DNA from: Oncomelania hupensis
Taxonomy: Eukaryota; Mollusca; Gastropoda; Littorinimorpha; Pomatiopsidae
Length of the DNA stretch: 64,000 bases
Assembly (NCBI GenBank): GCA_036898135.1
Contig: CM072514.1
Location: 5,389,029 to 5,453,028 of the forward strand
Direction: 5' to 3'
In this document: positions 10,166 to 20,400 of the stretch, piece after piece
How positions within the stretch are numbered: position 1 is the stretch's first letter
Layout: every line of letters begins with the position of its first letter
Notes under the pieces: model-generated
What the model was told of the DNA's origin: nothing
The model's database searches: none
The model's input: the letters and a program-made list of their open reading frames with translations, nothing else
Made by a program: the position numbers and the translations under genes

Positions 10166-13100
10166 TTATATGCGATAGAACAAACCAACATCATGTAAAA
10201 ATTGAAACAGATGTTGACCATTACATACTTTAAAAATCTCTTTGAAAGGTATGGAACCAAAATATGTTTCCCTTTCCTCAATCAAATCAGCACATTCAGA
10301 CATAAAATGGCGAACAGAAAAAGATTGATCACATGCAAAGCACCATGGTGGTTCTTCTCCTTTTAAAAGGAAACTGTGGGTGACATAAGTATGACCAATA
10401 TGAAGGCGAGATAACACTGTTTCTTCTTTGCGAGTGGATGCAAAGCCAGGCAAAGAAGTGGACAAATCGGGAAGAATTTGAAATAATTTGTTGTTGACAT
10501 GGTTAGACCAGTCAGTCTGCCACAGTCGTTTACAATAAGATCCAGTCATACAACGTAGGTCAGAGTAGGGCACAAACTGGAAAATCTCTGGAGGGAAATC
10601 GAGATGCAGAGCATCTTTAGCCGCCCTGTCTACTGCAATATTGCCGCGGATGCCCATGTGACCAGGGACCCACATAAAAACTATCTTTTTACCCTCAGAA
10701 ACAAGTTGTGTATGGAGGTCATGGATCTCTGCCAGAAAAGGGTGTGATATCTTTCTCGTGGAAAGAGCCTGAAGTGCTGACAATGAATCAGACATGATTA
10801 AAAATGAGGTTCTTTTGGATTGATAAACTTGTTTCAGAGCTAAATGAATTGCCTTGAGCTCAGCTGTATAAACAGAACAAAAATCAGGTAAACGCTGTTG
10901 CAAAGGCTGGTCTAAGTGTCTCCCGGAGACTGACGCAGCAGCAACTGAATCTCCTTTCTTTGACCCGTCTGTAAAAAGTTGTTCATATCCTGGGTATAAA
11001 GCACACTGTTCTAAATAAAGTTGGTTATATACGGTTTCGGATGTATTGTTTTTAAGGAAAGCGGACAACTGCCAATTAATGTTTGGGATACATAATTTCC
11101 ATGGGGGAGCTTCAGTTCGAAGCTCATCGTCGTTGATGGAAGCAACATCAATGCCTGCTTTTTCCAGATGAGCTTGCATTCTGATGCCAAACGGAGGAAT
11201 TGTGTTAGGTTTGGCTTCAAATTTCTGAACAAAATCTGGGTTGAAAACACAGTCATAAGCAGGGTTCATAGGATCAGTTTTTAATTTTAAATAGTAATTC
11301 ATTGACAATTTTGTACGTCTCAGCTCCAGCGGGGGTTCGTTAGCTTCCACGTAAAGGCTTTCACAAGGGGAAGTGCAAAACGCACCCAAAGCAATGCGTA
11401 GTGCCTGATGGGCAACTGGATCTAACATCTTAAGATAAGATTTTCTAGCAGAACCATAAACAATGCAACCATAGTCTAACTTGGATCTAATTAAAGAACG
11501 ATATAACAGCAATAAAGTTTTCTTGTCAGCACCCCAGTCTGTACCACTGATAACCTTGAGCAAATTGCAGGCCTGCTGACATTTAGTTTTCAAAATTTTC
11601 AGATGAGGAATGAAAGATAGCTTTTGATCAAAAATAACACCCAAAAATTTGACTTGTTGGACCGCCTTTATTGGAGTTTTATTGAGGAGAATAGTAGGGT
11701 CTTGAATAATTCCCCGGTGCTGGGAAAAGTGAATACATTCAGTTTTTGCTTCCGAAAATTTAAAACCATTTTGTAAAACCCAGTCTTCAACGGCCTTGAC
11801 ACATAACTGTAGCTGACGTTCTGCAGATGCCAAAGTTTTACCTTTGGCTACTAACGCAAAATCGTCAACAAACAAAGAATTGTCAATTCCCCGTTTAACG
11901 GAACGAACAATATTATTTATTTTAATATTAAACAGCAAGGGAGACAAGATGCTACCCTGAGGCACTCCCATCTCCTGTTCCCTCATATCTGACAAAGATC
12001 CCCCAACCTTAACCTGAAAGAGTCTGTCCGTTAGAAAATTGGATATAAACAGAGGTAAATGTCCCTTCAAACCCATTTCTTGTAAATCTGAAAGAATGCC
12101 ATATTTCCATGTGGTATCATAAGCTTTTTCCAAATCAAACATGATGGCAACGACATGTTCACCCTGGATGAACGCGTTACGGATAAAAGTTTCCAGTCGC
12201 ACCAGGTGGTCAACAGTACTTCGACCACTTCGAAAGCCACACTGAGTGTTGGATAAAATATTATTTGTTTCTAGATACCACAGTAAGCGAGAATAAACCA
12301 TTCTTTCTAGCGTCTTGCATAAGCAAGACGTTAAGGCTATTGGTCTATAGTTTGTCGGGTTAGTATGGTCTTTGCCAGGTTTAGGGATGGGTACAATAAT
12401 GGCCTTTCTCCAGGAGGGAGGAAAGGTGCCAGTGATCCAGAGCTGATTGAAGATGTCCAGCAGTTGAGACCGTGAGTATCTCGTTAAATGTCTGAGAAAT
12501 TGATAATGTACATCATCCGGTCCAACTGCTGAATCTGCACTTTTGTTAATTGCATCGTCAAGCTCGACTAATGAAAACGGAATGTTGTAATCTTCAGAAT
12601 TATCGGAGGTAAAATTTAACTGTTGTTTTTCTTTACGGGTTTTAACTGTTTGAAAAGGGACAGAATAATTTTCAGAGGAAGAATTTGCAGCAAAAGAAGA
12701 AGCCAAAAGATCAGCTACTAATTTTTTATCTCCGATTACGTCACCCTGCACAGTAAGGCATGGGCTCACCTGTTTGTTACTTCTATTTTTGAGTTTGCGG
12801 ACTACTTTCCACACCTTTGACAGTTTCGCTTTCGAATTAAGCGTGGAGCAGAAACCTCTCCACGATTCCCTTCTCTTTCGTTTGAAGAGCTGTCGGCATT
12901 GCGCTCGCAAACGTTGGTGGTTTTGTTTATTGTCAGTGCTTGGGTGTAAAAACATAGTTCTTAAAGCTTTTTTACGGGCTTGCTGAAGTTTTCTACATTC
13001 ATCGTCAAACCAGGGTTTTTTAAGTGTGTGAGGGTTTGACGAAGTTTGCGGAATGGACTCCTTGGCACTGTTAATAACTATGTCAGTATAAAGCTGTATT

Positions 13101-13885
13101 GGATCTAAGGCATTTGAAAATTCCTGTTTCTTAGCACGTAGCTGGGCCTCAGACAGGTTAGAAAACAGACTCCAGTTAGCTTGTTTCAGTTTCCACCTGC
13201 CATGAGTTTGCTCAAGGTTATCTGAATCATGTTTTAATAAAACCGGGAAATGGTCGCTGCCATGGAGATCTTCTAAAACTGTCCATTTAAAATCCAAAAG
13301 TAACGAGGGATCACAGATTGATATATCAATGTGGGACAAAGAAGCAGTTCTAGAACAGGTAAAAGTTGGAGCACCCTCGTTCAAAGTTACTAGGTTTAAC
13401 GAGTCTAAAATATCTTCAATTATTTTACCCTGAGAATCGGTACGATCACTACCCCACAGGGGAGAGCGTCCATTAAAATCTCCCAACAACAAAAAAGGGG
13501 GAGGTAACTGTTGAATCAAATTCTCAAGGTCATTTTTGTTTACATTTATGGATGGTGTCAAATATAGAGAACAAACTGTGAGGGATTTAAAAAAAGATAC
13601 TCTAGCTGCAACTGCGGGTAAACTTGTATTCAGTGAAATTGGGTTAAATGGGACGTTTCTATGAATAAAAAGTGAAACGCCTCTAGAAGATAGACAATCA
13701 ATAGACGAATAACCAGTAATATCTATAGGATGTTTTTCTGACAGGAGAGTTTCCTGAAGGGCCAATACTTCAGGTCGATGCTCTGTCAGCAGACAGCATA
13801 GCTCCTCATAATTTGCCCTTATCCCTCGGATGTTCCATTGTAAAATGGACATAAAAATTAAGTAAAAGAATGCTAAAATTTTCAT
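10166..13885 (-). CDS. LINE D ORF2: endonuclease, reverse transcriptase and RNase H polyprotein
   Basis: About 1239 residues from the first ATG (13883-13885), 14 bases after the ORF1 stop. The EEP endonuclease comes first (SILQWNIRG, LALQETL, LLGDFNGRS, HGSDHFPV; residues ~16-225). The RT follows, with WFDDECRKL, NYRPIALTSCLCK, CGFRSGRSTVDH, FDLEKAYD (catalytic Asp), GVPQGSILSP and FVDDFALVA (catalytic Asp pair, residue ~684). RNase H is at residues ~970-1100: FTDGSKKGD, a TAELKAI Glu, MSDSLSAL and WVPGHMGIRGN...VDRAAK, so all four acidic positions are present. A Cys/His motif (CFACDQSFSVRHFMSEC) ends it. The enzyme nicks DNA and copies the element RNA in place. No inactivating change was seen. 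Confidence 0.93.
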   Translation of the reverse strand: MKILAFFYLIFMSILQWNIRGIRANYEELCCLLTEHRPEVLALQETLLSEKHPIDITGYSSIDCLSSRGVSLFIHRNVPFNPISLNTSLPAVAARVSFFKSLTVCSLYLTPSINVNKNDLENLIQQLPPPFLLLGDFNGRSPLWGSDRTDSQGKIIEDILDSLNLVTLNEGAPTFTCSRTASLSHIDISICDPSLLLDFKWTVLEDLHGSDHFPVLLKHDSDNLEQTHGRWKLKQANWSLFSNLSEAQLRAKKQEFSNALDPIQLYTDIVINSAKESIPQTSSNPHTLKKPWFDDECRKLQQARKKALRTMFLHPSTDNKQNHQRLRAQCRQLFKRKRRESWRGFCSTLNSKAKLSKVWKVVRKLKNRSNKQVSPCLTVQGDVIGDKKLVADLLASSFAANSSSENYSVPFQTVKTRKEKQQLNFTSDNSEDYNIPFSLVELDDAINKSADSAVGPDDVHYQFLRHLTRYSRSQLLDIFNQLWITGTFPPSWRKAIIVPIPKPGKDHTNPTNYRPIALTSCLCKTLERMVYSRLLWYLETNNILSNTQCGFRSGRSTVDHLVRLETFIRNAFIQGEHVVAIMFDLEKAYDTTWKYGILSDLQEMGLKGHLPLFISNFLTDRLFQVKVGGSLSDMREQEMGVPQGSILSPLLFNIKINNIVRSVKRGIDNSLFVDDFALVAKGKTLASAERQLQLCVKAVEDWVLQNGFKFSEAKTECIHFSQHRGIIQDPTILLNKTPIKAVQQVKFLGVIFDQKLSFIPHLKILKTKCQQACNLLKVISGTDWGADKKTLLLLYRSLIRSKLDYGCIVYGSARKSYLKMLDPVAHQALRIALGAFCTSPCESLYVEANEPPLELRRTKLSMNYYLKLKTDPMNPAYDCVFNPDFVQKFEAKPNTIPPFGIRMQAHLEKAGIDVASINDDELRTEAPPWKLCIPNINWQLSAFLKNNTSETVYNQLYLEQCALYPGYEQLFTDGSKKGDSVAAASVSGRHLDQPLQQRLPDFCSVYTAELKAIHLALKQVYQSKRTSFLIMSDSLSALQALSTRKISHPFLAEIHDLHTQLVSEGKKIVFMWVPGHMGIRGNIAVDRAAKDALHLDFPPEIFQFVPYSDLRCMTGSYCKRLWQTDWSNHVNNKLFQILPDLSTSLPGFASTRKEETVLSRLHIGHTYVTHSFLLKGEEPPWCFACDQSFSVRHFMSECADLIEERETYFGSIPFKEIFKVCNGQHLFQFLHDVGLFYRI

Positions 13886-13899
13886 CTCCGAGAGCACAA

Positions 13900-15360
13900 T
13901 TACGTGTCTTTATCTTTTGGACCCTCGTCCATCTCTTCATGTTCCATCAACCCCCCGAAACGGTTCTCCGTTTCGAGAGGCTGATGGGGCTTGGAAGAAA
14001 GGGGTCCGGGCCTTTGATTTTTTGTCAAAGCCCCGGAACCCGAACTGCCAGCGGACTTCTTCCCCTTCTCCCCAGCACCGGACTTTATATCTTCCCTCTC
14101 CCCTTCACCCCTGCCAATCTTTCCCTCTCCTCCTCTGACGCTCTTCTGCTGGGTAACTAGAATTTTAGTCGCCCCAGCAACTACCCGGTCGCTAAAACCG
14201 GTCGTTGCTGGTGCGGTGGCATGAGGCATAACCTCCTTCGTGGCAGGAGTGACGGCTTTTGGCACGGCCGTCTGCGCGCTTGGAGTGACGGTTTTTGACG
14301 TGCCCGTCGGCACGTTCTCCAGTGGAATCGGTGGGGCTGGAGAAACCCCCTTCTGGGCAAACAACACGAGCATCTTTTCTAAAGCATCCATCCGTTTGCA
14401 CAACGTTTCCAAGATCTGTGTTATTTTACTCATGGCAGTGTCCATTGTCGGGTGTGCGCTAGGTTCCACATGAGATGTGGAACCCGCCACAGACGCAAAG
14501 GACCTCTCTTTAAGCACCGGCCTACTTGCAAGAACTTTTTTCCTTGCGTCGCCAAAGGAGCAACTCTCAGTGGCCCGCACCCTTTGGATCTCCAGCTCCA
14601 ACTGCCACTGAGGACAGTCTTTGGAGCTGGAAGAATGATTCCCGGCGCAATTCACACAGCAAATCGGATTTTTGCATTCGTTTTCGTGTTTCTCTTTACC
14701 ACAATCACGACATATTTCCTTGCTTTTACAGGTCTTGCTACCGTGACCAAATCTTTGGCACCGGTAGCATCGCAACGGTGATGGTACAAACGGCGTCACC
14801 TTCACCCTAAGGTACCCCACCTTGAGTGACTCCGGCAACTTGGCCATAGCGAAGGTCACAAAAAGTGTGTTGGTGGGGATACGTTGGGGTCCTTTGGTGA
14901 CGAAAACCCGCTGGACTGCTGTGACCCCCTGGCTGGAGAGCTCATCTCGGATTTCCAATTCCGACATGTCGATCAAATCCTGACATCGGATGACTCCCTT
15001 GGAGGAATTCAACCGTCCATGAACAGAAACTTTGATTGGTCTATCAACGAAGACAGTCGAATTCCTCTTCAGCAGACAATCCGATGCCATTTTTGTTGAG
15101 CACTCCACCAGGTAGGCCCCAGATCTCAATTTTTTAACATCCTTGAAACCGGTTGTGCAAACGGACTGGAACCCTTTATGGATGGCGAACGGAGACAGCT
15201 TGCCTAGTGGCATAGCCGGATCCGCCCCCTCTACTACCAAAAAACGAGGCCAGGCCCCTTCCACCCCCGATGCACAAGCTTTTTGTCTCGTCTCAATGTC
15301 ACTGTCCGTATCCGTGTCAGAGTCGTCACCGTGAAGTCGGTTTTTTTTGTTTGAAGCCAT
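13900..15360 (-). CDS. LINE D ORF1: zinc-knuckle RNA-binding (Gag-like) protein
   Basis: 486 residues from the ATG at 15358-15360 to the TAA at 13900-13902. The N-terminal half carries an RRM-like region. At residues ~197-255 come Cys-rich knuckles: CYRCQRFGHGSKTC, then CRDCGKEKHENEC and CCVNCAGNHSSSSKDC, the triple-knuckle pattern of I/Jockey ORF1. The C-terminal third is Pro/Thr/Ala- and Lys/Gly-rich and probably disordered. The protein should coat the LINE RNA. ORF2 starts 14 bases downstream, so its translation probably depends on reinitiation or coupling. Confidence 0.9.
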   Translation of the reverse strand: MASNKKNRLHGDDSDTDTDSDIETRQKACASGVEGAWPRFLVVEGADPAMPLGKLSPFAIHKGFQSVCTTGFKDVKKLRSGAYLVECSTKMASDCLLKRNSTVFVDRPIKVSVHGRLNSSKGVIRCQDLIDMSELEIRDELSSQGVTAVQRVFVTKGPQRIPTNTLFVTFAMAKLPESLKVGYLRVKVTPFVPSPLRCYRCQRFGHGSKTCKSKEICRDCGKEKHENECKNPICCVNCAGNHSSSSKDCPQWQLELEIQRVRATESCSFGDARKKVLASRPVLKERSFASVAGSTSHVEPSAHPTMDTAMSKITQILETLCKRMDALEKMLVLFAQKGVSPAPPIPLENVPTGTSKTVTPSAQTAVPKAVTPATKEVMPHATAPATTGFSDRVVAGATKILVTQQKSVRGGEGKIGRGEGEREDIKSGAGEKGKKSAGSSGSGALTKNQRPGPLSSKPHQPLETENRFGGLMEHEEMDEGPKDKDT

Positions 15361-15890
15361 GTTATTAATTTATGAATTCATCCCCCCTGCTCCCCACCCA
15401 CCACGGAGTCCAACAAGGGGATGCGTCCAAGCGGAAAATCCAGCAAGGGAGCGCACCAGGGCTACAGGGGGGATATACACCCAGACAATCCCGCACTGCC
15501 ACTACGGTTTTGTTCAAGTTTGACCCATGAGCCGCAGCCTTCTAGCAGAGCTAGGGCAATACACGACCAGCCGCTTGACTGACGCGGGCCACGCCAGCCT
15601 CCCGTCTAGGAGAAGTCCGGGCCAAAGAGGTGTGTTAGTGTGAGGGACCGCAGTCCCTCAGTGACCTCAACCTCCAGGATCCCATTCTCCCCCGACACGG
15701 GTTGCCCTGCACGGCAAACGCAGGGGGCCAAGAGAAGGCCACAGAGAAAAAGAAGGGTGGAAAAAGAAGGAATGATGGGGAAAAAGAAGACGGAAAGTCC
15801 GGTAAGGCAGAAGAAAGGGAGTCAAAACTGCATAGTATACTGGGAGAATTTAAGGGTGAAGAGAATATAGGTGAAAGGACCAATATATAG
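15361..15890 (-). other. LINE D 5' UTR
   Basis: GC-rich, noncoding, directly upstream of ORF1. Internal promoters of LINEs usually sit here, but no specific motif was pinned down. A GAGGGACCGCAGTCCCTC hairpin lies at about 15642-15659. Confidence 0.5.
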
Positions 15891-16085
15891 TAACCCGGGA
15901 TTTCCCATGCAAGGAGCGAAGAAGACAAATATAATATATACTTCAGAAACATCATTGACGGAAATCAGTGTGAACGATTGTGATAAGTACTCACGCCATG
16001 CGATTAAATAAACATCTGAAGGACCGCAGGACGAGGACGACTACTACTACCTCTAATGAATTACGTAATGTATACGGGAGAGTGT
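15891..16085. other. Short spacer between LINE D and LINE E
   Basis: No coding frame or repeat recognised. Confidence 0.4.
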
Positions 16086-16103
16086 CCTATCCTATCCTAT
16101 CCT
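16086..16103 (-). repeat. (GGATA)n 3' tail of LINE E
   Basis: CCTATCCTATCCTATCCT on the plus strand. The ORF stop codon TAG (plus 16097-16099) lies inside this repeat, so the element has essentially no 3' UTR. Confidence 0.9.
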
Positions 16104-17030
16104 GTCCCGTAACCCTGAGGTCGTAGGGGCACCACAGATGATCGTTTAACCAGCATACTCCATCTTTCTCTGTCCTCAGCAGCCCTGATGGCTTCGCTCA
16201 GTGTCAAACCTGTCCATTCTTGAATGTTGTCCTCCCACCTCTTTTTCGGTCTCCCTCTTCTTCTAACTCCCTGCACCGTGCCTTGCAGAATAGTCTTTGC
16301 AAGGCCTGATGATCTGGTGACGTGGCCATACCATCGGAGTTTCCGTTTCTTCACCACTGTGAGCAGGTCATCGTGTTGTCCAATGGCTTGTGTGATGGTC
16401 TGTCGGACTTCGTCGTTGGTGATGGGTTGGGTATAGGAAATGCCCAGAAGTCTTCAGTAGCACCTCATCTCCATGCTTTGTATTCTTCGTTGGAGATCTG
16501 CTGTAAGGGTCCATGCTTCGCAAGCATATAGGAAGATGGAGATGACAAGGGAACGCAGCAGTCTTACTTGGGATTGTAGACTGATGGCCCTGTCTTTCCA
16601 AATGGGCTTCAACCTTGTCAGGGCAGCAATTGTTTGTGCGATCCTGGAGAGGACTTCCTGTCGAGACCCATTGTCTGAAACAATGGCTCCTAAATATTTG
16701 AAGCTATGCACTGTGTTGAGGGATTGTCCTTGGACTTTGATGTCCGTGTTGATGCCATTGGTGTTGTTGATCATCATTTTGGTCTTCTCTGCACTTATTT
16801 CCATTCCATAAGCTCTGGAGGTGGTGTCAAGCCTCTGTACCAGCTGTTCAAGTTCTTGTTCCTCTCCAGCCAATCCATCAACGTCATCCGCAAAACGAAG
16901 ATTGGAGATTGCTCTACCCCCTATGCTGACTGTGCCTTCATGATCTGCAAGAGCATCTGACATGATGCGCTCTATGAAGATGTTGAAGAGTGTTGGAGAG
17001 AGTAGGCATCCTTGACGCACACCGATTGTT
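16097..17030 (-). pseudogene. LINE E reverse transcriptase, C-terminal half
   Basis: From the insertion edge at 17030 the minus strand reads GVRQGCLLSPTLFNIF, the catalytic FADDVDG (about 16880-16895), HSFKYLGAIVSDNG, FLYACEAWTLTADL, and a basic tail with RKLRWYGHVTRS and RGRPKKRWEDNI. It ends in a TAG within the pentamer tail. A frameshift near 16360-16450 divides it. This ending is typical of the abundant RTE-like LINEs often mislabelled in gene sets as 'craniofacial development protein 2-like'. The upstream half lies 20.7 kb away at 37761-39612, separated by the LINE F concatemer. Confidence 0.85.
17015..17030. repeat. Target-site duplication of the LINE F concatemer, left copy
   Basis: ACGCACACCGATTGTT, identical to 37761-37776. 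The uninterrupted version is present once in the paralogous LINE E copy near 63763-63785 (reverse complement), confirming the pre-insertion sequence. Confidence 0.95.
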
Positions 17031-17435
17031 TTTTTTTTATAATCAACTTTTTTTTTTAATTCCAAAAATAGCATGAATACAAACCAGTATCAATACATAA
17101 CATGAATAAATACAATCATAACTAATATGCACAAAATATGGAAAGTAAATCGGAAAATTTTGCATTATATCAATATTACAAATTAGTCATTAAATCAAAT
17201 ATAAAGAAAACTTACAGAGTGTACATAGTTATTATAATTTTACAATAATTATATGCTATTCAAGCTATTTTGGTTTAGGTTTTTGTACATAGATATAGAC
17301 AGATAGGGAGCGAGAGAGAGAGGCAGAGAGAGAGAAAGAGAGCGACAGAGAGACAGAGAAAGAAACATAGGTCATGGAGTACTTTTTTAACAACTTCTTA
17401 ATAAAAACCTTTGAGGCAAACAAACAATAAATGAA
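17031..17435 (-). other. LINE F 3' UTR and poly(A), copy 1
   Basis: After the ORF2 stop the minus strand runs through CT/TCTCTG-rich sequence (17301-17365) and AT-rich sequence to two A-tracts flanking TTGATTAT, ending in the terminal A run at the target-site duplication. Matches 21214-21619 almost base for base. Confidence 0.85.
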
Positions 17436-20400
17436 TTATAAGTGCTCAAACAGCGGGATATAGGGATGCCATGCTTGCATACATTTTTCTTGTGTCAACT
17501 GTACACAAGCTAAATTATACTTCTCTATCTCATATCTGTGTTTTATTACATATGTAAATGATTGATAGAGTGGAGTGTGTTTTTCCATTTTACATCTATA
17601 AATATATGATTTAGATAATAATAATATTAAATCCAATATTTTATCAGTTTTTATATTTCTGTCACAGCCAAATATAACCAGATGCTCGCTAAAGTGGAAG
17701 GCAACAGAATTATAGCATTTAGAATTAATGGCCCTTTCAAATTCCTTCCAAAATACTTGAACATACGGACACTTAAAGAATAGATGTTGAATGTTTTCTC
17801 TTTCATCTTCACAAAAAGTACAGCTGTTATCCTGCTCTATTCCCATACTGGATAATACTATATTAGTTCCTAAAATTCTGTGAATTATTCTAATTTGCAG
17901 CCACTTTAAATGTATATCCGTAACTCCACATATCTTCTTAAATATTATTTTCCATTCTAATCTTCGCTCAATTCTTTTATCCCAGTTCTTACAACAATTT
18001 GGTTTTACTTCATCATTAATTAATGCGTCATAAAATATTCTTGCACCTCTAGGACATTTACCTACAAGTCTCAGCACTTTACTGGTTTTGTAATTAACAC
18101 AGTTACTATTTTCTGTCACCAATCCACTCCAACGAATATATTTGTTAACAGCATTAACACATCCATAGTATGCCAGAAAATTGGTAGTAACTCCATAATT
18201 ATCAACAAAAGCTTCATATGTAAAAACATTACCATCATTATTAAGCAAACTTCCAACTGTATATAGGTTTTTCTCAATCCATTCCTGATAAAAAATTGTT
18301 TTCCCTTCCACCAAAATATTATTATTACAAAATAATGGTTCAGATAAAAGTTCCTCAACACAATCAGGTTTAACTTTTTTCTCCAGAATTTCATACGCAT
18401 TAAAAACATCATACCAAAACGGATTAGGATTTTCTGTGGTATACAATTTAGTGCCAAGCTTATCAAGCAGTGACACTCTTTCTTGTGTGGCTTCAATAAT
18501 ATTTTTCCACTTATGCTTTGTGTTAATCAACTTTCTAATCCAAGTAATCTTTAATGCACTCATATAATGACGTACATCTGGAATCCCAATACCTCCATCA
18601 GGTATGCTTTTGACGGAAGAGTTTTTAGAAATTTTGTTATTTTTATTTCCCCAAACAAATTGGAAAATACTTTTCTGAATGGAATTGACGATAGTATCAG
18701 GTGGATTAGGTAGTAAAAGCCACAAATATATAATTTTTGACAAAATTAAAGATTTAAGTACAGCAATACGACCCAAAGGTGTTAATTGACGCTTCAGCCA
18801 TATTTTATACAGTATTTGTATTTCTAGAAATTTTAATTCAAAATTTAACTTTACACACTCCCTCAAGTCATTTGTAAACCAAATTCCAAGTATTTTAAAT
18901 GTCTCTGGGTTCCAATCCATGTGCAGATGAGGCATGTAGACAGTACGACAATTTTTTTTACTTCCTAACCATATAGCGCTACTTTTTTCTGTATTTAAAG
19001 CTAGGCCAGAGACAGAGCTAAAATACTCAATAGTATTAATGGTTTGCTTAAATGAGTTTTCGTCACCTTCTAACATAATTTCCGTATCATCCGCATATTG
19101 AGAAATTTTATTTTCATTTTCTTTAATTTTAATTCCCTTTATCTCCTTATTCTGTCTAATCATAATTGCTAAAATCTCTACACACATAATAAATAAATAA
19201 CATGAGATCGGGTCACCCTGCCTACAGCCCCTCTGCACACGAAACCAGGATGTTAGGCCTCCATTCACTGTCACAGAAGACTTAATATTATTATAAAAAG
19301 TACCTATCCATCTACAAAAATCATGGCCACATCCAAAAGCTTGTAACACCTTAAACATAAACTTCCAACTTAACGAATCAAAGGCTTTTTCAAAGTCAAG
19401 GCAAAGCAGAAGACCAGGTTTATTATATTTTTGCAGAAAATCAATAGTATCATAGATTAAACGAATGTTATCTCCTATATATCTATCACGCATAAATCCA
19501 GTCTGATCTTCATTAATGATAGAAGGTAACACTAACTTAAGTCTATTACAAATACATGATGAACCAATTTTATATACTACATTTAGTAAAGAAATAGGTC
19601 TCCAATTTTTAATGAACTCCCTAGGTCTATCCCCTTTCGGTATGCAAATAATCACTCCCTCTTTCTGTGTTGAAGATAATTCCCCTTTCCTAAACCCTTC
19701 ATTAAGCGATCTAACTACGAAATTACCAAGACTGCGCCAAAACAATTTAAAAAATTCTACAGTAAAACCATCGCTACCCGGACTCTTCCTGTTGGACATG
19801 TTTTTCAGTGCTAAGGATGCTTCTTCTAATGTTATTTCCCCCTCTAAGGAGATTTGTTCGTCCTCTGTTAACGTCGGAAGATCATGAACAATATCATTGA
19901 TTTCAACCTGTTCAACTTCTTTTTCAGAATATAAATTTGAATAAAAATGATTAACTTCCGTAGCAATATCTTTTTCATTCGTTATAATAGTACCATTTCT
20001 ATCCAATTTAGATATTCTCTTATTAACGTAATTTCTGTTTTCTAATGAACAAAAATATGAAGTTATTTTTTCTCCGTCAGCAATCCATCTAGCTCGTGAA
20101 CGAAGCAACACCCCTTCCATTCTTTTTTCCCTTAATGAAACTAATTCTACTTTACTGTTAGCTAATTCAGTTTTTTCTAAATCACTCAATTTCTCTTTCT
20201 TTTCTAAACATTCTATCAAATTATCCAAATGCAGTTCTTTTTCGTTGTTCATCCGTTTTTTCATTGTTGCATAAGCTATTGTCTGTGCTCTAATTTTCAT
20301 TAATAAGGTATCTAAAAACAGTTGATCATCTATTATAAATTGCAACTCAGTAAAGGGGACAGTACCCAGGTTTTCATGTAAATAGGGAGCAGCAGCATAC

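Larger units (their letters stand above)
9893..15890 (-). mobile_element. LINE D, near-complete I-group non-LTR retrotransposon
   Basis: On the minus strand: 5' UTR (about 15890-15361), ORF1 with zinc knuckles, ORF2 with EEP endonuclease, RT and RNase H, a 3' UTR, and a (TTGTA)n-type tail (minus-strand TTGTATTGTATTGTATT, plus 9893-9911). An RNase H domain plus gag-like ORF1 places it in the I superfamily (I/Nimb/Jockey relatives). Both ORFs are uninterrupted, so this is the most intact autonomous LINE in the window and may be recently active. The 5' boundary is approximate and no target-site duplication was confirmed. Confidence 0.85.

Noticed and set aside
19516..19887. Plus-strand frames of 75-143 codons opposite the LINE ORF2 and ORF1 genes, repeated in each copy
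   Set aside because: Antisense shadows of strongly coding minus-strand sequence; they repeat only because the LINE units repeat.
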